64,000 nt of DNA from 62-47 sp051954235 (GCA_051954235.1 JBQCHY010000080.1:8800-72799); one strand, 5' to 3'. Shown: positions 52,329 to 61,705, counted from the stretch's first letter. The notes: a model not told the origin generated them from the sequence alone. Numbers and translations: made by a program.

Positions 52329-52396
52329 ATCCGATCCGGACCTTGGTTCGGCTCCATGCATTGACATAACATCGCCGGGGGGCGAACGGATCGACG

Positions 52397-53761
52397 ATGT
52401 CTTTCACCTTCGCGATCATCGGCCGGCCCAATGTCGGCAAGTCGACGCTGTTCAACCGTCTGGTTGGACAGAAGCTGGCGCTGGTCGACGATCAGCCGGG
52501 CGTCACGCGCGATCGCCGCGAAGGGCAGGCGCGTCTCGGCGATCTGTCATTCACCATCATCGATACGGCGGGCCTCGACGAAGGCGCGCGCGGCTCACTG
52601 ACGGCGCGGATGCAGGAGCAGACCGAAGCCGCGATCGCTGCTGCCGATGCACTGATGTTCGTTATCGATGCGCGCATCGGCCTGACGCCGACGGATCGTT
52701 CTTTCGCAGACTTCGCCCGTCGCGCCAACAAACCCGTCCTGCTGTTGGCAAACAAGAGCGAAGGGAAACACGGCGAACTCGGCGCCATGGAATCCTATGC
52801 GCTTGGACTTGGTGATCCGATACAGATTTCCGCCGAGCACGGCGAAGGCATGGGCGAGCTATACGACGCGCTGCGCGATGTCATGCCGGAGTCTGCCGAC
52901 GAAGACGACGACGCGGACGCTGACGAGGACGCATCGCGTCCCATTCGCGTTGCCATCGTCGGCCGGCCCAATGCCGGCAAGTCGACGATGATCAATCAGT
53001 TGCTGGGCGAGGAGCGATTGCTCACCAGCCCTGAAGCCGGCACCACGCGCGATTCCATTTCGGTCGAGATCGATTTCAAGGGACGGCCGTTCCGCGTGTT
53101 CGATACCGCGGGACTGCGCCGCCGTTCGCGCATCGAGGAGAAGCTCGAGAAGCTGTCGGTGGCGGACGCGCTGCGCGCGGTGCGTTTCGCGGAAGTCGTC
53201 GTGCTGATGCTCGATGCGCAGACCAAGTTCGAGGAACAGGATCTGCGCATCGCCGATCTGATCGAGCGCGAGGGGCGCGCGCTGGTGATCGCCGTCAACA
53301 AGTGGGACCTGATGGGATCGCGAGCCAATCAGGTCGGCGCGTTGCGTGCCGAAGTCGATCACTGGCTGCCGCAAGTCAAGGGTGTGCCAATCGTCGCCGT
53401 TTCGGGATTGATGGGCGAGGGTATCGATCGCCTCATGAAAGCGATCGAAGATGCTTACGCGGTGTGGAATCGCCGTGTTTCCACCAGCGCACTGAACCGC
53501 TGGTTCGAGCAAGCTGTCGCCGCCAATCCGCCGCCTGCTGTGTCAGGTCGACGTCTGAAGCTCAACTACATCACACAAACGAAAGCGCGGCCGCCGAGTT
53601 TTGTAGTGTTCTGCTCGCGCGCCGACGCAGTGCCGGAATCGTATCTGCGATACCTGATCAACAGCATTCGCGAGAACTTCGAATTGCCCGGCACGCCGAT
53701 CCGCATCACGTTGCGCGAAAAGGCCAACCCGTTCGCGCACAGGCGCAAGCGCCCGTCATAA
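52397..53761 (+). CDS. der: Ribosome biogenesis GTPase Der (EngA)
   Basis: A 454-residue double GTPase for 50S assembly. The first G domain has IIGRPNVGKSTLFNRLVG, DDQPGVTRDR, DTAGL and ANKSE (G4). The second has IVGRPNAGKSTMINQLLG, TTRDS, DTAGLRRRSRIEEKLE and NKWDL. An acidic linker (ESADEDDDADADEDA) joins them. A KH-like C-terminal domain follows (LNRWFEQAVAANPPPAV, PIRITLREKANPFAHRRK). Length matches the family. Confidence 0.96.
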   Translation: MSFTFAIIGRPNVGKSTLFNRLVGQKLALVDDQPGVTRDRREGQARLGDLSFTIIDTAGLDEGARGSLTARMQEQTEAAIAAADALMFVIDARIGLTPTDRSFADFARRANKPVLLLANKSEGKHGELGAMESYALGLGDPIQISAEHGEGMGELYDALRDVMPESADEDDDADADEDASRPIRVAIVGRPNAGKSTMINQLLGEERLLTSPEAGTTRDSISVEIDFKGRPFRVFDTAGLRRRSRIEEKLEKLSVADALRAVRFAEVVVLMLDAQTKFEEQDLRIADLIEREGRALVIAVNKWDLMGSRANQVGALRAEVDHWLPQVKGVPIVAVSGLMGEGIDRLMKAIEDAYAVWNRRVSTSALNRWFEQAVAANPPPAVSGRRLKLNYITQTKARPPSFVVFCSRADAVPESYLRYLINSIRENFELPGTPIRITLREKANPFAHRRKRPS

Positions 53762-53810
53762 AAACGAGTATCTCATCGAATGATTTGCGTTTTGATGAAA
53801 GTGCTCAATC

Positions 53811-53903
53811 AGTCATGCCCGGCTTTATGCCGGGCATCCACGTCCTTAAAAACATTGCAGGTTTAAAAAGACGTGGATGGCCGGGACAAGCCCGGCCATG
53901 ACG
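53811..53903. repeat. Dispersed palindromic repeat, family R2
   Basis: AGTCATGCCCGGCTTTA, TGCCGGGCATCCACGTC and, on the right, AGACGTGGATGGCCGGGACA then AGCCCGGCCATGACG. It lies between converging der and the second LivK-like gene. Confidence 0.85.
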
Positions 53904-53973
53904 AGTTGTCAGTTCTATCTGAACGAAACCTTTTTAAGAATTAGCTCGTTCCTCATAGCGATCGTTGGCTGCC

Positions 53974-55200
53974 CTACTTCTTCAACAGCGGGCAGGGATT
54001 CTGGTCGAGCGGCACCGCGACGTCTTTCGGATCGAGTGTCGCGATCAGCTTGTAGTAATCCCACGGTCCCTTCGACTCTTCCGGCTTCTTCACCTCGAAG
54101 AGATAGGCCGGGACCATGCGGCGGCCGTCGGCGCGAATTTCGCTCTTGCCGAACAGATCGTCCTCAGCGACGGTTTCCTTCATCTTGGCGACGACCTTCG
54201 CGCCATCATGTGGATTGCCGCCCATCGCTTCCAGCACCTTGAGATAGTGCCGGACCGCCGCGTAGACGCCGGCTTGGGTCATCGAGGGGTATGCGTTCTT
54301 CGAGGCTTTTTCGGAGAAACGCTTCGACCACGCGCGGGTCTTGTCGTTCAAGTCCCAGTAGAAAGATTCGGTGAAGTTCAGACCGTTGGCCGTCTTCAGG
54401 CCGAGCGAATGCACGTCGTTGATAAACAACAGCAGGGCGGCCAGCTTCTGGCCGTGCGAGACGATGCCGAACTCCGCCGCCTGCTTGATGGCATTGGTGG
54501 TATCGCCGCCGGCATTGGCCAGGCCGATGACCTTGGCCTTCGAGGCTTGCGCCTGCAACAGGAACGATGAGAAGTCCGCGGTGTTGATCGGATGCTTGAC
54601 ACTGCCGAGCACCTTGCCGCCATTCGCAGTGACGACTGCCGTCGCGTCGCGCTCCATCGCATGACCAAACGCATAATCCGCCGTCAGGAAGAACCACGTA
54701 TCGCCGCCGGCTTTGGTCAGCGCCTTGCTGGTGCCGTTCGCCAGCATGTAGGTGTCGTAAGTAAACGACAGCGTGTTCGGAGAGCAGGCCTTGCCGGTGA
54801 GATCGGCGGTCGCCGCACCAGAGTTGAGCATGATGATATTCTTCTCGCGAACCAGATTGTTGACAGCGAGCGCAACGCCGGAATTCGGCGTGTCGGTGAT
54901 CATGTCGACCTTGTCGACGTCAATCCATTGCCGCGCGACGTTGACCCCGACGTCGGGTTTGTTCTGGTGATCGCCGGCGACGACATCGATCTTCCAGCCT
55001 TTCGCGAGCAGGCCGGAATCCTCCACCGCCATCTTCGCCGCCACGACCGAATTCGGTCCGCCGATGTCGGCGTAGAGGCTCGACATGTCGTTGAGCACAC
55101 CGATCTTGACGGTCTTGTCTTGGGCGGTGGCTGAGGTGGTGGCGCTGAGAGCGGCCAGCATGATGGCCATAGCTCCGCAACGCGTGACGATTGTCCGCAT
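53974..55200 (-). CDS. Orphan periplasmic binding protein, paralogue of the liv-cluster one
   Basis: A 408-residue type I periplasmic binding protein with a signal peptide (AIMLAALSATTSATA, then QDKTVKIGVLND). It runs collinear with the protein at 37906-39126 through its whole length, sharing long blocks such as FSSFLLQAQASKAKVIGLAN and WIDVDKVD, and the same end CPLLKK. No ATPase or permease gene is near, so it probably serves LivHMGF with a different ligand. Differences cluster at likely pocket loops (SSLYADIGGPNS for SGLYADLAGPGS; NSGAATADL for DSGAGTSDL). AGGAGA supports ATG 55200. Confidence 0.88.
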   Translation of the reverse strand: MRTIVTRCGAMAIMLAALSATTSATAQDKTVKIGVLNDMSSLYADIGGPNSVVAAKMAVEDSGLLAKGWKIDVVAGDHQNKPDVGVNVARQWIDVDKVDMITDTPNSGVALAVNNLVREKNIIMLNSGAATADLTGKACSPNTLSFTYDTYMLANGTSKALTKAGGDTWFFLTADYAFGHAMERDATAVVTANGGKVLGSVKHPINTADFSSFLLQAQASKAKVIGLANAGGDTTNAIKQAAEFGIVSHGQKLAALLLFINDVHSLGLKTANGLNFTESFYWDLNDKTRAWSKRFSEKASKNAYPSMTQAGVYAAVRHYLKVLEAMGGNPHDGAKVVAKMKETVAEDDLFGKSEIRADGRRMVPAYLFEVKKPEESKGPWDYYKLIATLDPKDVAVPLDQNPCPLLKK

Positions 55201-55405
55201 GATCTCTCCTTGGTTTCCTCCGGGGCGCCGTCTTGTGCGGTCTTCCCGGCGTCTTGGTGATTGGACTGCTGACCGCTCCGGCCCAGCATCCGATGTGCCG
55301 GTACGGGTGATAAGCGGCCACATCACACCACAACCGGGAACCGCCGTCCATGTGGGAAATGCACGGCGCGATTATCGGACGCGGCAGAAGGTTGCGGGTG
55401 CGGGT

Positions 55406-55780
55406 TTAATTGGCGCGGGACCACGTGGTCGATTTGCAGATGACGCTCATGACGCAACCGGCAGTGGTGAGCGTGTCGCCGCTCAAGGTCATCTTGCCGG
55501 TATAGGTCTTGCCGTCTTCCGGGTTGAAGGCGCTGCCGTTCCAGGTGTTCTCGCCGCTCGGTTTCATATCGAAGAACACCCGCTGGCCGACCTTGGCCTT
55601 GGGGTCTGCGCCCGGCTTGAGCCAAACAATATGGCCACAGATCGCCCCGCCGCATTTGCTGAATTTGACCTTGGAGGCGCCTGTGTCGCGCAGCCAGGTG
55701 CCGGATACATCGGCGGCGAATGAAGGGCCGGCGGCGCCGGTAAAAACGAGAGCAGTCACGACAGCAAGCAGGCGACGCAT
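55406..55780 (-). CDS. DUF2147-like secreted small protein
   Basis: A 124-residue protein with a signal peptide (LLAVVTALVFTGAAGPSFA, then ADVSGTW). The mature part, GTWLRDTGASKVKFSKC, ICGHIVWLKPGADPKAK, AFNPEDGKTYTGKMTL and TTAGCVMSVICKSTTWSR, matches the DUF2147 pattern (lipocalin-like small beta barrel). Four Cys could pair. Function not known for the family. ATG 55780 or 55789 are possible; the first has better spacing from GAGAGGA. Confidence 0.78.
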   Translation of the reverse strand: MRRLLAVVTALVFTGAAGPSFAADVSGTWLRDTGASKVKFSKCGGAICGHIVWLKPGADPKAKVGQRVFFDMKPSGENTWNGSAFNPEDGKTYTGKMTLSGDTLTTAGCVMSVICKSTTWSRAN

Positions 55781-55889
55781 GGGCAACATTCCTCTCCCGA
55801 TCCGGCACACGGCATGACGGAACGTCGCATTGTGACGGCGGTGTGGGACGGCGGCAAGATGCCTAGATGACCCGCCGGTCGGAAGACGC

Positions 55890-56645
55890 TCAGTCAGATG
55901 CTGCGACCAGCGGATCCTGAAATGCCATCAGCGCGCGCGAGGGGTAGTGATAGAGCTTGCCGCTTTCGGTCCATTCCGGCGTGCACATCGGCACGATGAA
56001 CTCCGCGACCTGTTCGGCGGTGTCCAACGTCATCGGGTCTTCGCCGGGAAACACCTGCGCGCGCATCCGGGTGCGGATCGGGCCGGGGCTGAACAGGTTT
56101 ACCTTGATCGGCGTGATCGCAGTCTCGGCGGCCCAGACCCGCACCAGCGCGTCCAGCGCTGCCTTGGAGGCAGCATAGGGGCCGAGATAGGCGGTGGCCT
56201 TGTTGGCAATGCCGGACGTGACGAACACCGCGCGCCCGGCATCGGACTGCTGTAGCAACGGCTCCATGCAGCGGATCAACTGGAAATTCGCGGTGACGTT
56301 CACCGCGATGACGTCGCTCCACGGCTTCAGTTCGATATGGCCCAGCGGCGATGACGGCCCGGCGATGCCGGCATTGCCGACCAGAATATCGAGCTTGCCG
56401 TGGCGTTCGTGCAGCGCCGCGCCAAGCCGGGCTATGCCTTCGGAATCCGTCATGTTGAGCGGCACCAGGGTCGCGCTGCCGCCGACGGCTCTGATCGCGT
56501 CGTCGAGTTCCTCAAGTCCACCCTGGGTGCGGGCGACCGCCACGATATGCGCACCGGCCTTGGCCAGCGCCAGCGCTGTCGCGTAGCCGATTCCGCGCGA
56601 GGCGCCGGTGACGAGGGCGAGGCGGGAGGCAAGGGGCTTTGTCAT
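55890..56645 (-). CDS. SDR-family oxidoreductase
   Basis: A 251-residue classical short-chain dehydrogenase: TGASRGIGYATALALAKAG (cofactor), LVGNAGIAGPSSPLG, catalytic Ser in FVTSGIANKA, YxxxK in YAASKAALDALV and LFSPGPIRTRMR. Asp/Arg features for NAD versus NADP are not decisive. The substrate is not evident. The start is divergent from and 50 bases away from the GNAT gene. Confidence 0.86.
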   Translation of the reverse strand: MTKPLASRLALVTGASRGIGYATALALAKAGAHIVAVARTQGGLEELDDAIRAVGGSATLVPLNMTDSEGIARLGAALHERHGKLDILVGNAGIAGPSSPLGHIELKPWSDVIAVNVTANFQLIRCMEPLLQQSDAGRAVFVTSGIANKATAYLGPYAASKAALDALVRVWAAETAITPIKVNLFSPGPIRTRMRAQVFPGEDPMTLDTAEQVAEFIVPMCTPEWTESGKLYHYPSRALMAFQDPLVAASD

Positions 56646-56695
56646 GGAAAGGGCGCTTTGTGCTAGGACCAGAGGGATAAGGAGTTCGGCGCGTT

Positions 56696-57226
56696 ATGCC
56701 TGAATTATCTCTCGAAGCCAAAGGGCAATGGCGGCCGATGACCGCCGCCGATCTGCCGGGAGTGCTCGCGGTGGCGGACTGCGTGCATCCGGCCTTTCCG
56801 GAGGACGATGCCGTCTTTCAAGAACGGCTGCGGCTCTATCCGGTCGGTTGTCTTGCCTTCAGTTCGGGAGAAGACATCCTCGGCTATGCCATCAGTCATC
56901 CATGGCACGCGTATGATCCGCCGGCGCTGAATGCACGGCTTGGCGAACTACCGCGCGAGCCGGAAACCTACTATATCCACGACGTCGCGCTGCTGCCGGA
57001 ATTGCGCGGAAGCGGCGCGGCCGCGCTGGTGGTTGCCCTGCTGGTGGCGCGCGCGCGGAAGGAAGCCTTCGCGTCCGCCTCGCTGGTGGCCGTGAACAAG
57101 TCGGCTGGCTTTTGGGAGCGCCACGGCTTTCGCAACGTCGCGTCGCAAAAGGTCGTCAATGTCACCCTGGCACGGAAGCTGCGGGGCTACGACGAGGCGG
57201 CGGCTTTCATGGTCCGGCAGCTTTGA
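56696..57226 (+). CDS. GNAT-family N-acetyltransferase
   Basis: A 176-residue acetyltransferase. The acetyl-CoA region is YYIHDVALLPELRGSGAAAL with the RGSGAA loop, and SLVAVNKSAGFWERHGFRNV closes the fold. The N-terminal part (MTAADLPGVLAVADCVHP) is typical. AAGGAG about ten bases upstream supports ATG 56696. Its TGA stop overlaps the TTG start of the next gene. Confidence 0.83.
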   Translation: MPELSLEAKGQWRPMTAADLPGVLAVADCVHPAFPEDDAVFQERLRLYPVGCLAFSSGEDILGYAISHPWHAYDPPALNARLGELPREPETYYIHDVALLPELRGSGAAALVVALLVARARKEAFASASLVAVNKSAGFWERHGFRNVASQKVVNVTLARKLRGYDEAAAFMVRQL

Positions 57227-57858
57227 CCAAAGCCACGCCAGCACATGATGCGTCGACGCGGATCGTGAACCTCTACGAGCGGCATGCACGCGCGTTCGAT
57301 CATGAGCGGGGCAAGAACCTCTTCGAGCGGGGCTGGCTTGATCGATTTCACGCAGCCATCGGCGCGGGGACCTCCATTCTGGATATCGGATGTGGGTCCG
57401 GCGAGCCGATCGCACGCTATCTCATTGAAGCAGGACATGATGTCACCGGCGTCGACTCGTCGGAAACAATGATCGCACTGTGCCGGGAGCGCTTTCCGAC
57501 GCAATCATGGGTGGTCGTCGATATGCGCCAACTCAATCTCGGCCGTCGCTTCAACGGCATTTTAGCGTGGGACAGCTTTTTCCATCTGACGCAAGACGAG
57601 CAAAGAACGATGTTCGCAATCTTCGCTGCACAGATCGCGGATGGCGGCGCGCTGATGTTTACGAGCGGTCCGCGCGCAGGCGAGGCTATCGGCTCGTTTC
57701 GGGGAGAGCCGCTTTACCACGCGAGCCTCGATCCCGAGGACTACCGGCGTCTACTCGCGGTTCATGGCTTCGAGGTTATCGAGAACGTCGCCGAAGACGC
57801 GACGTGCGGTGGCCATACCGTGTGGCTGGCGCGTAAAACGCGAGAAGCTACATTATAG
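57223..57858 (+). CDS. Class I SAM-dependent methyltransferase
   Basis: A 211-residue methyltransferase: ILDIGCGSGEPIARYLIEAG (motif I), VTGVDSSETMIALCRERFP, VVVDMRQLNLGRRFNGILAW, and LTQDEQRTMFAIFAAQIADG. Substrate unknown. The start is uncertain: TTG 57223 overlaps the previous stop (TTGA), suggesting coupling; GTG 57265 is an alternative. It is convergent with purF. Confidence 0.78.
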   Translation: MTKATPAHDASTRIVNLYERHARAFDHERGKNLFERGWLDRFHAAIGAGTSILDIGCGSGEPIARYLIEAGHDVTGVDSSETMIALCRERFPTQSWVVVDMRQLNLGRRFNGILAWDSFFHLTQDEQRTMFAIFAAQIADGGALMFTSGPRAGEAIGSFRGEPLYHASLDPEDYRRLLAVHGFEVIENVAEDATCGGHTVWLARKTREATL

Positions 57859-57891
57859 CCAATAGAGTCAGGCGACCGCGGCCACCCCCGA

Positions 57892-59391
57892 TCAGCTTGC
57901 TTCCGCCAGCAGAGACAGCTGCCGCGGTTGCGTCTCGGTCTGGTTGAGGTCCGTCAGCGGCGTCGGATACTCACCGGTGAAGCAGTGGTCGGTGAACTTC
58001 GGCTGTGCCGGGTCGCGACCCGGTTCGCCCATGGCGCGATAGATGCCATCCACCGAGAGGAAGGCCAGCGAGTCCGCGCCGATCAAGGCGCGCATTTCTT
58101 CCAGCGTATGCGTCGCCGCGAGAAGGCCGGAGCGATCCGGCGTATCGATGCCGTAGTAGTCCGGATGAGTGATCGGCGGCGAGGCGATACGGAAATGCAC
58201 TTCGCTGGCGCCGGCGTCGCGCATCATCTTGACGATCTTCCGCGAGGTCGTGCCGCGCACCAGGCTGTCGTCGATCAGCACGATGCGCTTGCCTTCGATC
58301 GCTGCGCGGTTGGCGGAATGCTTCATGCGCACGCCGAGTTCGCGCACACTCTGCGTCGGCTGGATGAAGGTACGACCGACGTAGTGATTACGGATGATGC
58401 CGAGCTCGTAAGGGATGCCGGCGGCGCGGCTGTAGCCGAGCGCGGCGGGCACGCCGGAATCCGGTACCGGGACCACGACGTCGGCGGGGACGTGGCTTTC
58501 GCGGGCGAGCTGCGCGCCCATGGCCTTGCGCACTTCGTAAACCGGACGGCCACCAACGACCGAATCCGGCCGGGCGAAATAGATGTACTCGAAGATGCAG
58601 GGGCGCGGTGCCATCGGCGGGAACGGCTTATGGCTCTGTACGCCGTGATCATCGAACACGATAACTTCGCCGGGCTCGATATCGCGGACGTATTTCGCGC
58701 CGATGATATCGAGGGCGCAGGTTTCCGACGCCAGGATGGGACTGCCGTCGAGTTCGCCAAGCACCAGCGGGCGGATGCCGAGCGGGTCGCGCGCACCGAT
58801 CAGCTTCTTGTTGGTCAGCGAAACCAGCGCGTAAGCACCTTCGATGGTCCGCAGGGCTTCGATGTAACGGTCGATGAAACGGTTGCGTTGCGAGCGCGCA
58901 ACTAGATGCAAGATCACCTCGGTATCGGTAGTGGATTGCATCATGGCGCCGCCGCGCACCAGTTCGCGACGCAGCGTCAGGCCGTTGGTGAGATTGCCGT
59001 TGTGGGCGACGGCGAAGCCGCCGGCATTTAGTTCGGCGAACAGCGGCTGCACGTTGCGCAGGATGGTTTCGCCGGTGGTCGAATAGCGGGTGTGGCCGAC
59101 GGCGGCGGTGCCGGGGAGGCGGTCGATCACGTCGCGGCGGGAGAAGGTGTCGCCGACCAGACCGAGCCGACGTTCGGAATGGAAGCGCTCACCGTCGAAG
59201 GAGACGATGCCGGCGGCTTCCTGTCCGCGATGCTGCAAGGCATGTAGCCCCAGCGCGGTGATGGCCGCGGCATCGGGATGGTTGAAGATGCCGAATACGC
59301 CGCACTTTTCGCGAAGCGTATCGTCATGCTGGTGGAGATCGGACGGAGGGGCGGCGGCGGCAGGTTGCGGAGGGGTCTGCATCTCGTCCAT
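57892..59391 (-). CDS. purF: Amidophosphoribosyltransferase
   Basis: A 499-residue enzyme that makes phosphoribosylamine from PRPP and glutamine, the first step of purine synthesis. The N-terminal propeptide precedes the nucleophile Cys30 (EKCGVFGIFNHPDA). The glutaminase continues HRGQEAAGI and GHTRYSTTG; the PRPP loop is IVLIDDSLVRGTTSRKIVKM. Residues 1-29 would be cleaved off. It follows cvpA with a hairpin in the 42-base gap. Reverse-strand order is alr, TSUP, radA, cvpA, purF. Confidence 0.96.
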   Translation of the reverse strand: MDEMQTPPQPAAAAPPSDLHQHDDTLREKCGVFGIFNHPDAAAITALGLHALQHRGQEAAGIVSFDGERFHSERRLGLVGDTFSRRDVIDRLPGTAAVGHTRYSTTGETILRNVQPLFAELNAGGFAVAHNGNLTNGLTLRRELVRGGAMMQSTTDTEVILHLVARSQRNRFIDRYIEALRTIEGAYALVSLTNKKLIGARDPLGIRPLVLGELDGSPILASETCALDIIGAKYVRDIEPGEVIVFDDHGVQSHKPFPPMAPRPCIFEYIYFARPDSVVGGRPVYEVRKAMGAQLARESHVPADVVVPVPDSGVPAALGYSRAAGIPYELGIIRNHYVGRTFIQPTQSVRELGVRMKHSANRAAIEGKRIVLIDDSLVRGTTSRKIVKMMRDAGASEVHFRIASPPITHPDYYGIDTPDRSGLLAATHTLEEMRALIGADSLAFLSVDGIYRAMGEPGRDPAQPKFTDHCFTGEYPTPLTDLNQTETQPRQLSLLAEAS

Positions 59392-59404
59392 CGCGCCTCA
59401 CTTT

Positions 59405-59423
59405 CGAGGGAGCATGTCCCTCG
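59405..59423 (-). promoter_or_regulatory. Hairpin in the cvpA-purF gap
   Basis: CGAGGGA and TCCCTCG (7 bp) flank a five-base loop. On the coding strand it precedes GTGAGG, the likely ribosome binding site of purF, by a few bases. It could modulate purF translation or mark processing; nothing proves either. Confidence 0.4.
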
Positions 59424-59433
59424 TTCAAGATAA

Positions 59434-60066
59434 CTAGCGTGTCGCCGGTTTGCCGTCGATCAATTGTTTCAGGCTGTCCCGCGCGGGTTTCGAGTATCCG
59501 TCGTTGGAGCCGGGATTGGCCGGTTCGGCGTCGGTTTGCTCGTCCTCGGGCTTGGTCTTCTTGAATCTCTTCAAGATGGTGTTCTCGGGGTCGTCCGGCA
59601 AGAGCGACATCAGCCAATCGCCGGTCGATTGCAACATGGTTAGCGATTTGGCGCTGGACACCCAGTCCGGCCGCTGCTTGGCGGGGACCAGCCATGCAAA
59701 GAACAGGAACGCGACCACGACGATCAAAAGGCCGCGTGCGAGGCCGAACAGAAAGCCCAGCGTACGGTCGAGGGCGCCGATACGGGAATCGAGGATCATA
59801 TCGGAGATACGAACCGTGATGATCGACACCACGATCAAGGTGGCGATGAAGACGCCGGCGATCACCGCAATGCTCGCGAGGGTGTCGCTGGCGATGTAGG
59901 TTTTCGCGGTCGGCAACAGCTTCTGATAGGAATACAGCGTGACCAGCGCAGCGGTGCCCCAAGCCGCGATCGACAGGATTTCGCGCATGAAGCCGCGGAC
60001 CATGGCGAGCAGGCCCGAGATCAGCATTACCGCGAGCAGCACAAGATCGAGGATCGTTATCGGCAT
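59434..60066 (-). CDS. cvpA: CvpA-family membrane protein
   Basis: A 210-residue protein with four hydrophobic helices (about 6-27, 31-50, 62-85 and 102-122). LDLVLLAVMLISGLLAMVRG followed by FMREILSIAAWGTAALVTLY is the CvpA signature. The C-terminal 70 residues are charged and probably disordered (KKTKPEDEQTDAEPANPGS). CvpA was named for colicin V production, but its usual neighbour is purF, as here; the actual role is uncertain. Confidence 0.9.
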   Translation of the reverse strand: MPITILDLVLLAVMLISGLLAMVRGFMREILSIAAWGTAALVTLYSYQKLLPTAKTYIASDTLASIAVIAGVFIATLIVVSIITVRISDMILDSRIGALDRTLGFLFGLARGLLIVVVAFLFFAWLVPAKQRPDWVSSAKSLTMLQSTGDWLMSLLPDDPENTILKRFKKTKPEDEQTDAEPANPGSNDGYSKPARDSLKQLIDGKPATR

Positions 60067-60217
60067 CGGCTGGTCAGGTCCGCTTTCAAATCCACAAACC
60101 GCGAATCGGCGCGGTGCGTGACAGTCTACGTGATGACGCTACGCCGCGTCGTGCAAAGCCAGAGTTCCCGGCTGCGCGGGTGGTATAGCGAGGACGGCAG
60201 CAGAGGTCACGCCCGGT

Positions 60218-61705
60218 TTAGGAATCTTGACGGCGGAATCGAGGCGGGCCGGCATTTTTCCCCGAAGCTGTGGCGCGGTTGCCGCCATTTTCGTCGGCGT
60301 CGCCGTTTTTCGCTGCTGCGCGGGGCGTTCCGCGCGCCGCGATATCGGCGACAAGGCTGCTCAATCCGCCGATTGTATTGAGCGAGAGTCCGGCATCGCC
60401 GCCGCCGTCGCCGCGTGCCGATTCCGGCAGGACGGCACGGCCGAAGCCGAGCTTGGCGGCTTCCTTGAGGCGCATCGATGCCTGTGCCACCGGACGTACG
60501 GCACCGGATAACGACACTTCGCCGAAATAGACGGCGTCAGTCGGCAAAGGTGCGTTGGCAAGCGACGAGACCAGTGCGGCGGCGGCGGCGAGATCGGCGG
60601 CCGGTTCCTGAATACGGAGGCCGCCGGCGACGTTGAAATAGACGTCGTAGCCCGACAGCTTGACGCCGCAATGCGCCTCCAGCACCGCGAGCACCATCGA
60701 GAGGCGGCTGGAATCCCAGCCGACCACGGCGCGCCGCGGGGTGCCGAGCGAGGTAGGGGCGACCAGCGCCTGAAGCTCCACCAAGACGGGGCGGGTGCCT
60801 TCCATTCCTGCGAACACCGCCGTTCCCGGCGAGCCGAGGTCGCGCTCCGAGAGGAACAGTTCCGACGGGTTGGTAACCTCACGCAGGCCAAGGCCCGTCA
60901 TCTCGAACACGCCGATTTCGTCGGTCGGGCCGAAACGGTTTTTCACCGAGCGCAGGACGCGGAACTGCTGCGAGCCTTCGCCCTCGAACGACAGCACCGC
61001 GTCGACCATGTGCTCGACCACCCGCGGACCTGCGATCTGGCCGTCCTTGGTGACGTGGCCGACCAGGATCACGGTTGCTCCGGACTTCTTGGCGAAGCGG
61101 ATCAGCGCCTGCGCCGAAGCACGCACCTGGGTCACGGTGCCGGGTGCGGATTCGACCGTATCGGTCCACATGGTTTGGATCGAGTCGATAACGATGAGGC
61201 GAGGAGTTTTGCCTTCAGAAAGAGTTGTAATGATATCTTCAACCGATGTCTCGGCTGCGAGCTGGACCGGTGCCTTGGCCAGACCCAGCCGCGCGGCGCG
61301 CAACCGCACTTGGGCGATGGCTTCTTCGCCGGAGATATAGACGGTGCGATGACCGGCGCCGGCGAGGACGCTGGTTGCCTGCGTGAGCAGCGTCGACTTG
61401 CCGATGCCGGGATCGCCGCCGACCAACAGCACTGACCCCGGTACGAAACCGCCGCCGGTGACGCGGTCGAGTTCGGCCATGCCGGTCGGTAGCCGCGGCG
61501 CGTCGCGGCTCTCGCCGGCCAGGCTTTCCAGCGCGAACAGCCGCCCCTTGCGCTTTGAGCGGATGCTGGCCGGCACCGAATTGGCGCCGCTGACGTCTTC
61601 CTCGACCAGCGTATTCCACTCGCCACAGGACTCGCACTTGCCCTGCCAGCGGTTATAGGCCGCGCCGCAGTTCTGGCAGACGAAGGAAAGGGTCGCTTTG
61701 GCCAT
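60218..61705 (-). CDS. radA: DNA repair protein RadA
   Basis: A 495-residue RecA-related branch-migration ATPase. It has an N-terminal C4 zinc finger (Cys10, 13, 24, 27 in VCQNCGAAYNRWQGKCESCG), Walker A GGDPGIGKST (97-105), the RadA motif VKNRFGPTDEIG and a C-terminal Lon-protease-like domain (YDVYFNVAGGLRIQEPAADL, SLSGAVRPVAQASMRLKEA). The last 50 residues are low-complexity (RGTPRAAAKNGDADENGG). It is upstream of cvpA; 151 bases separate them. Confidence 0.95.
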   Translation of the reverse strand: MAKATLSFVCQNCGAAYNRWQGKCESCGEWNTLVEEDVSGANSVPASIRSKRKGRLFALESLAGESRDAPRLPTGMAELDRVTGGGFVPGSVLLVGGDPGIGKSTLLTQATSVLAGAGHRTVYISGEEAIAQVRLRAARLGLAKAPVQLAAETSVEDIITTLSEGKTPRLIVIDSIQTMWTDTVESAPGTVTQVRASAQALIRFAKKSGATVILVGHVTKDGQIAGPRVVEHMVDAVLSFEGEGSQQFRVLRSVKNRFGPTDEIGVFEMTGLGLREVTNPSELFLSERDLGSPGTAVFAGMEGTRPVLVELQALVAPTSLGTPRRAVVGWDSSRLSMVLAVLEAHCGVKLSGYDVYFNVAGGLRIQEPAADLAAAAALVSSLANAPLPTDAVYFGEVSLSGAVRPVAQASMRLKEAAKLGFGRAVLPESARGDGGGDAGLSLNTIGGLSSLVADIAARGTPRAAAKNGDADENGGNRATASGKNAGPPRFRRQDS

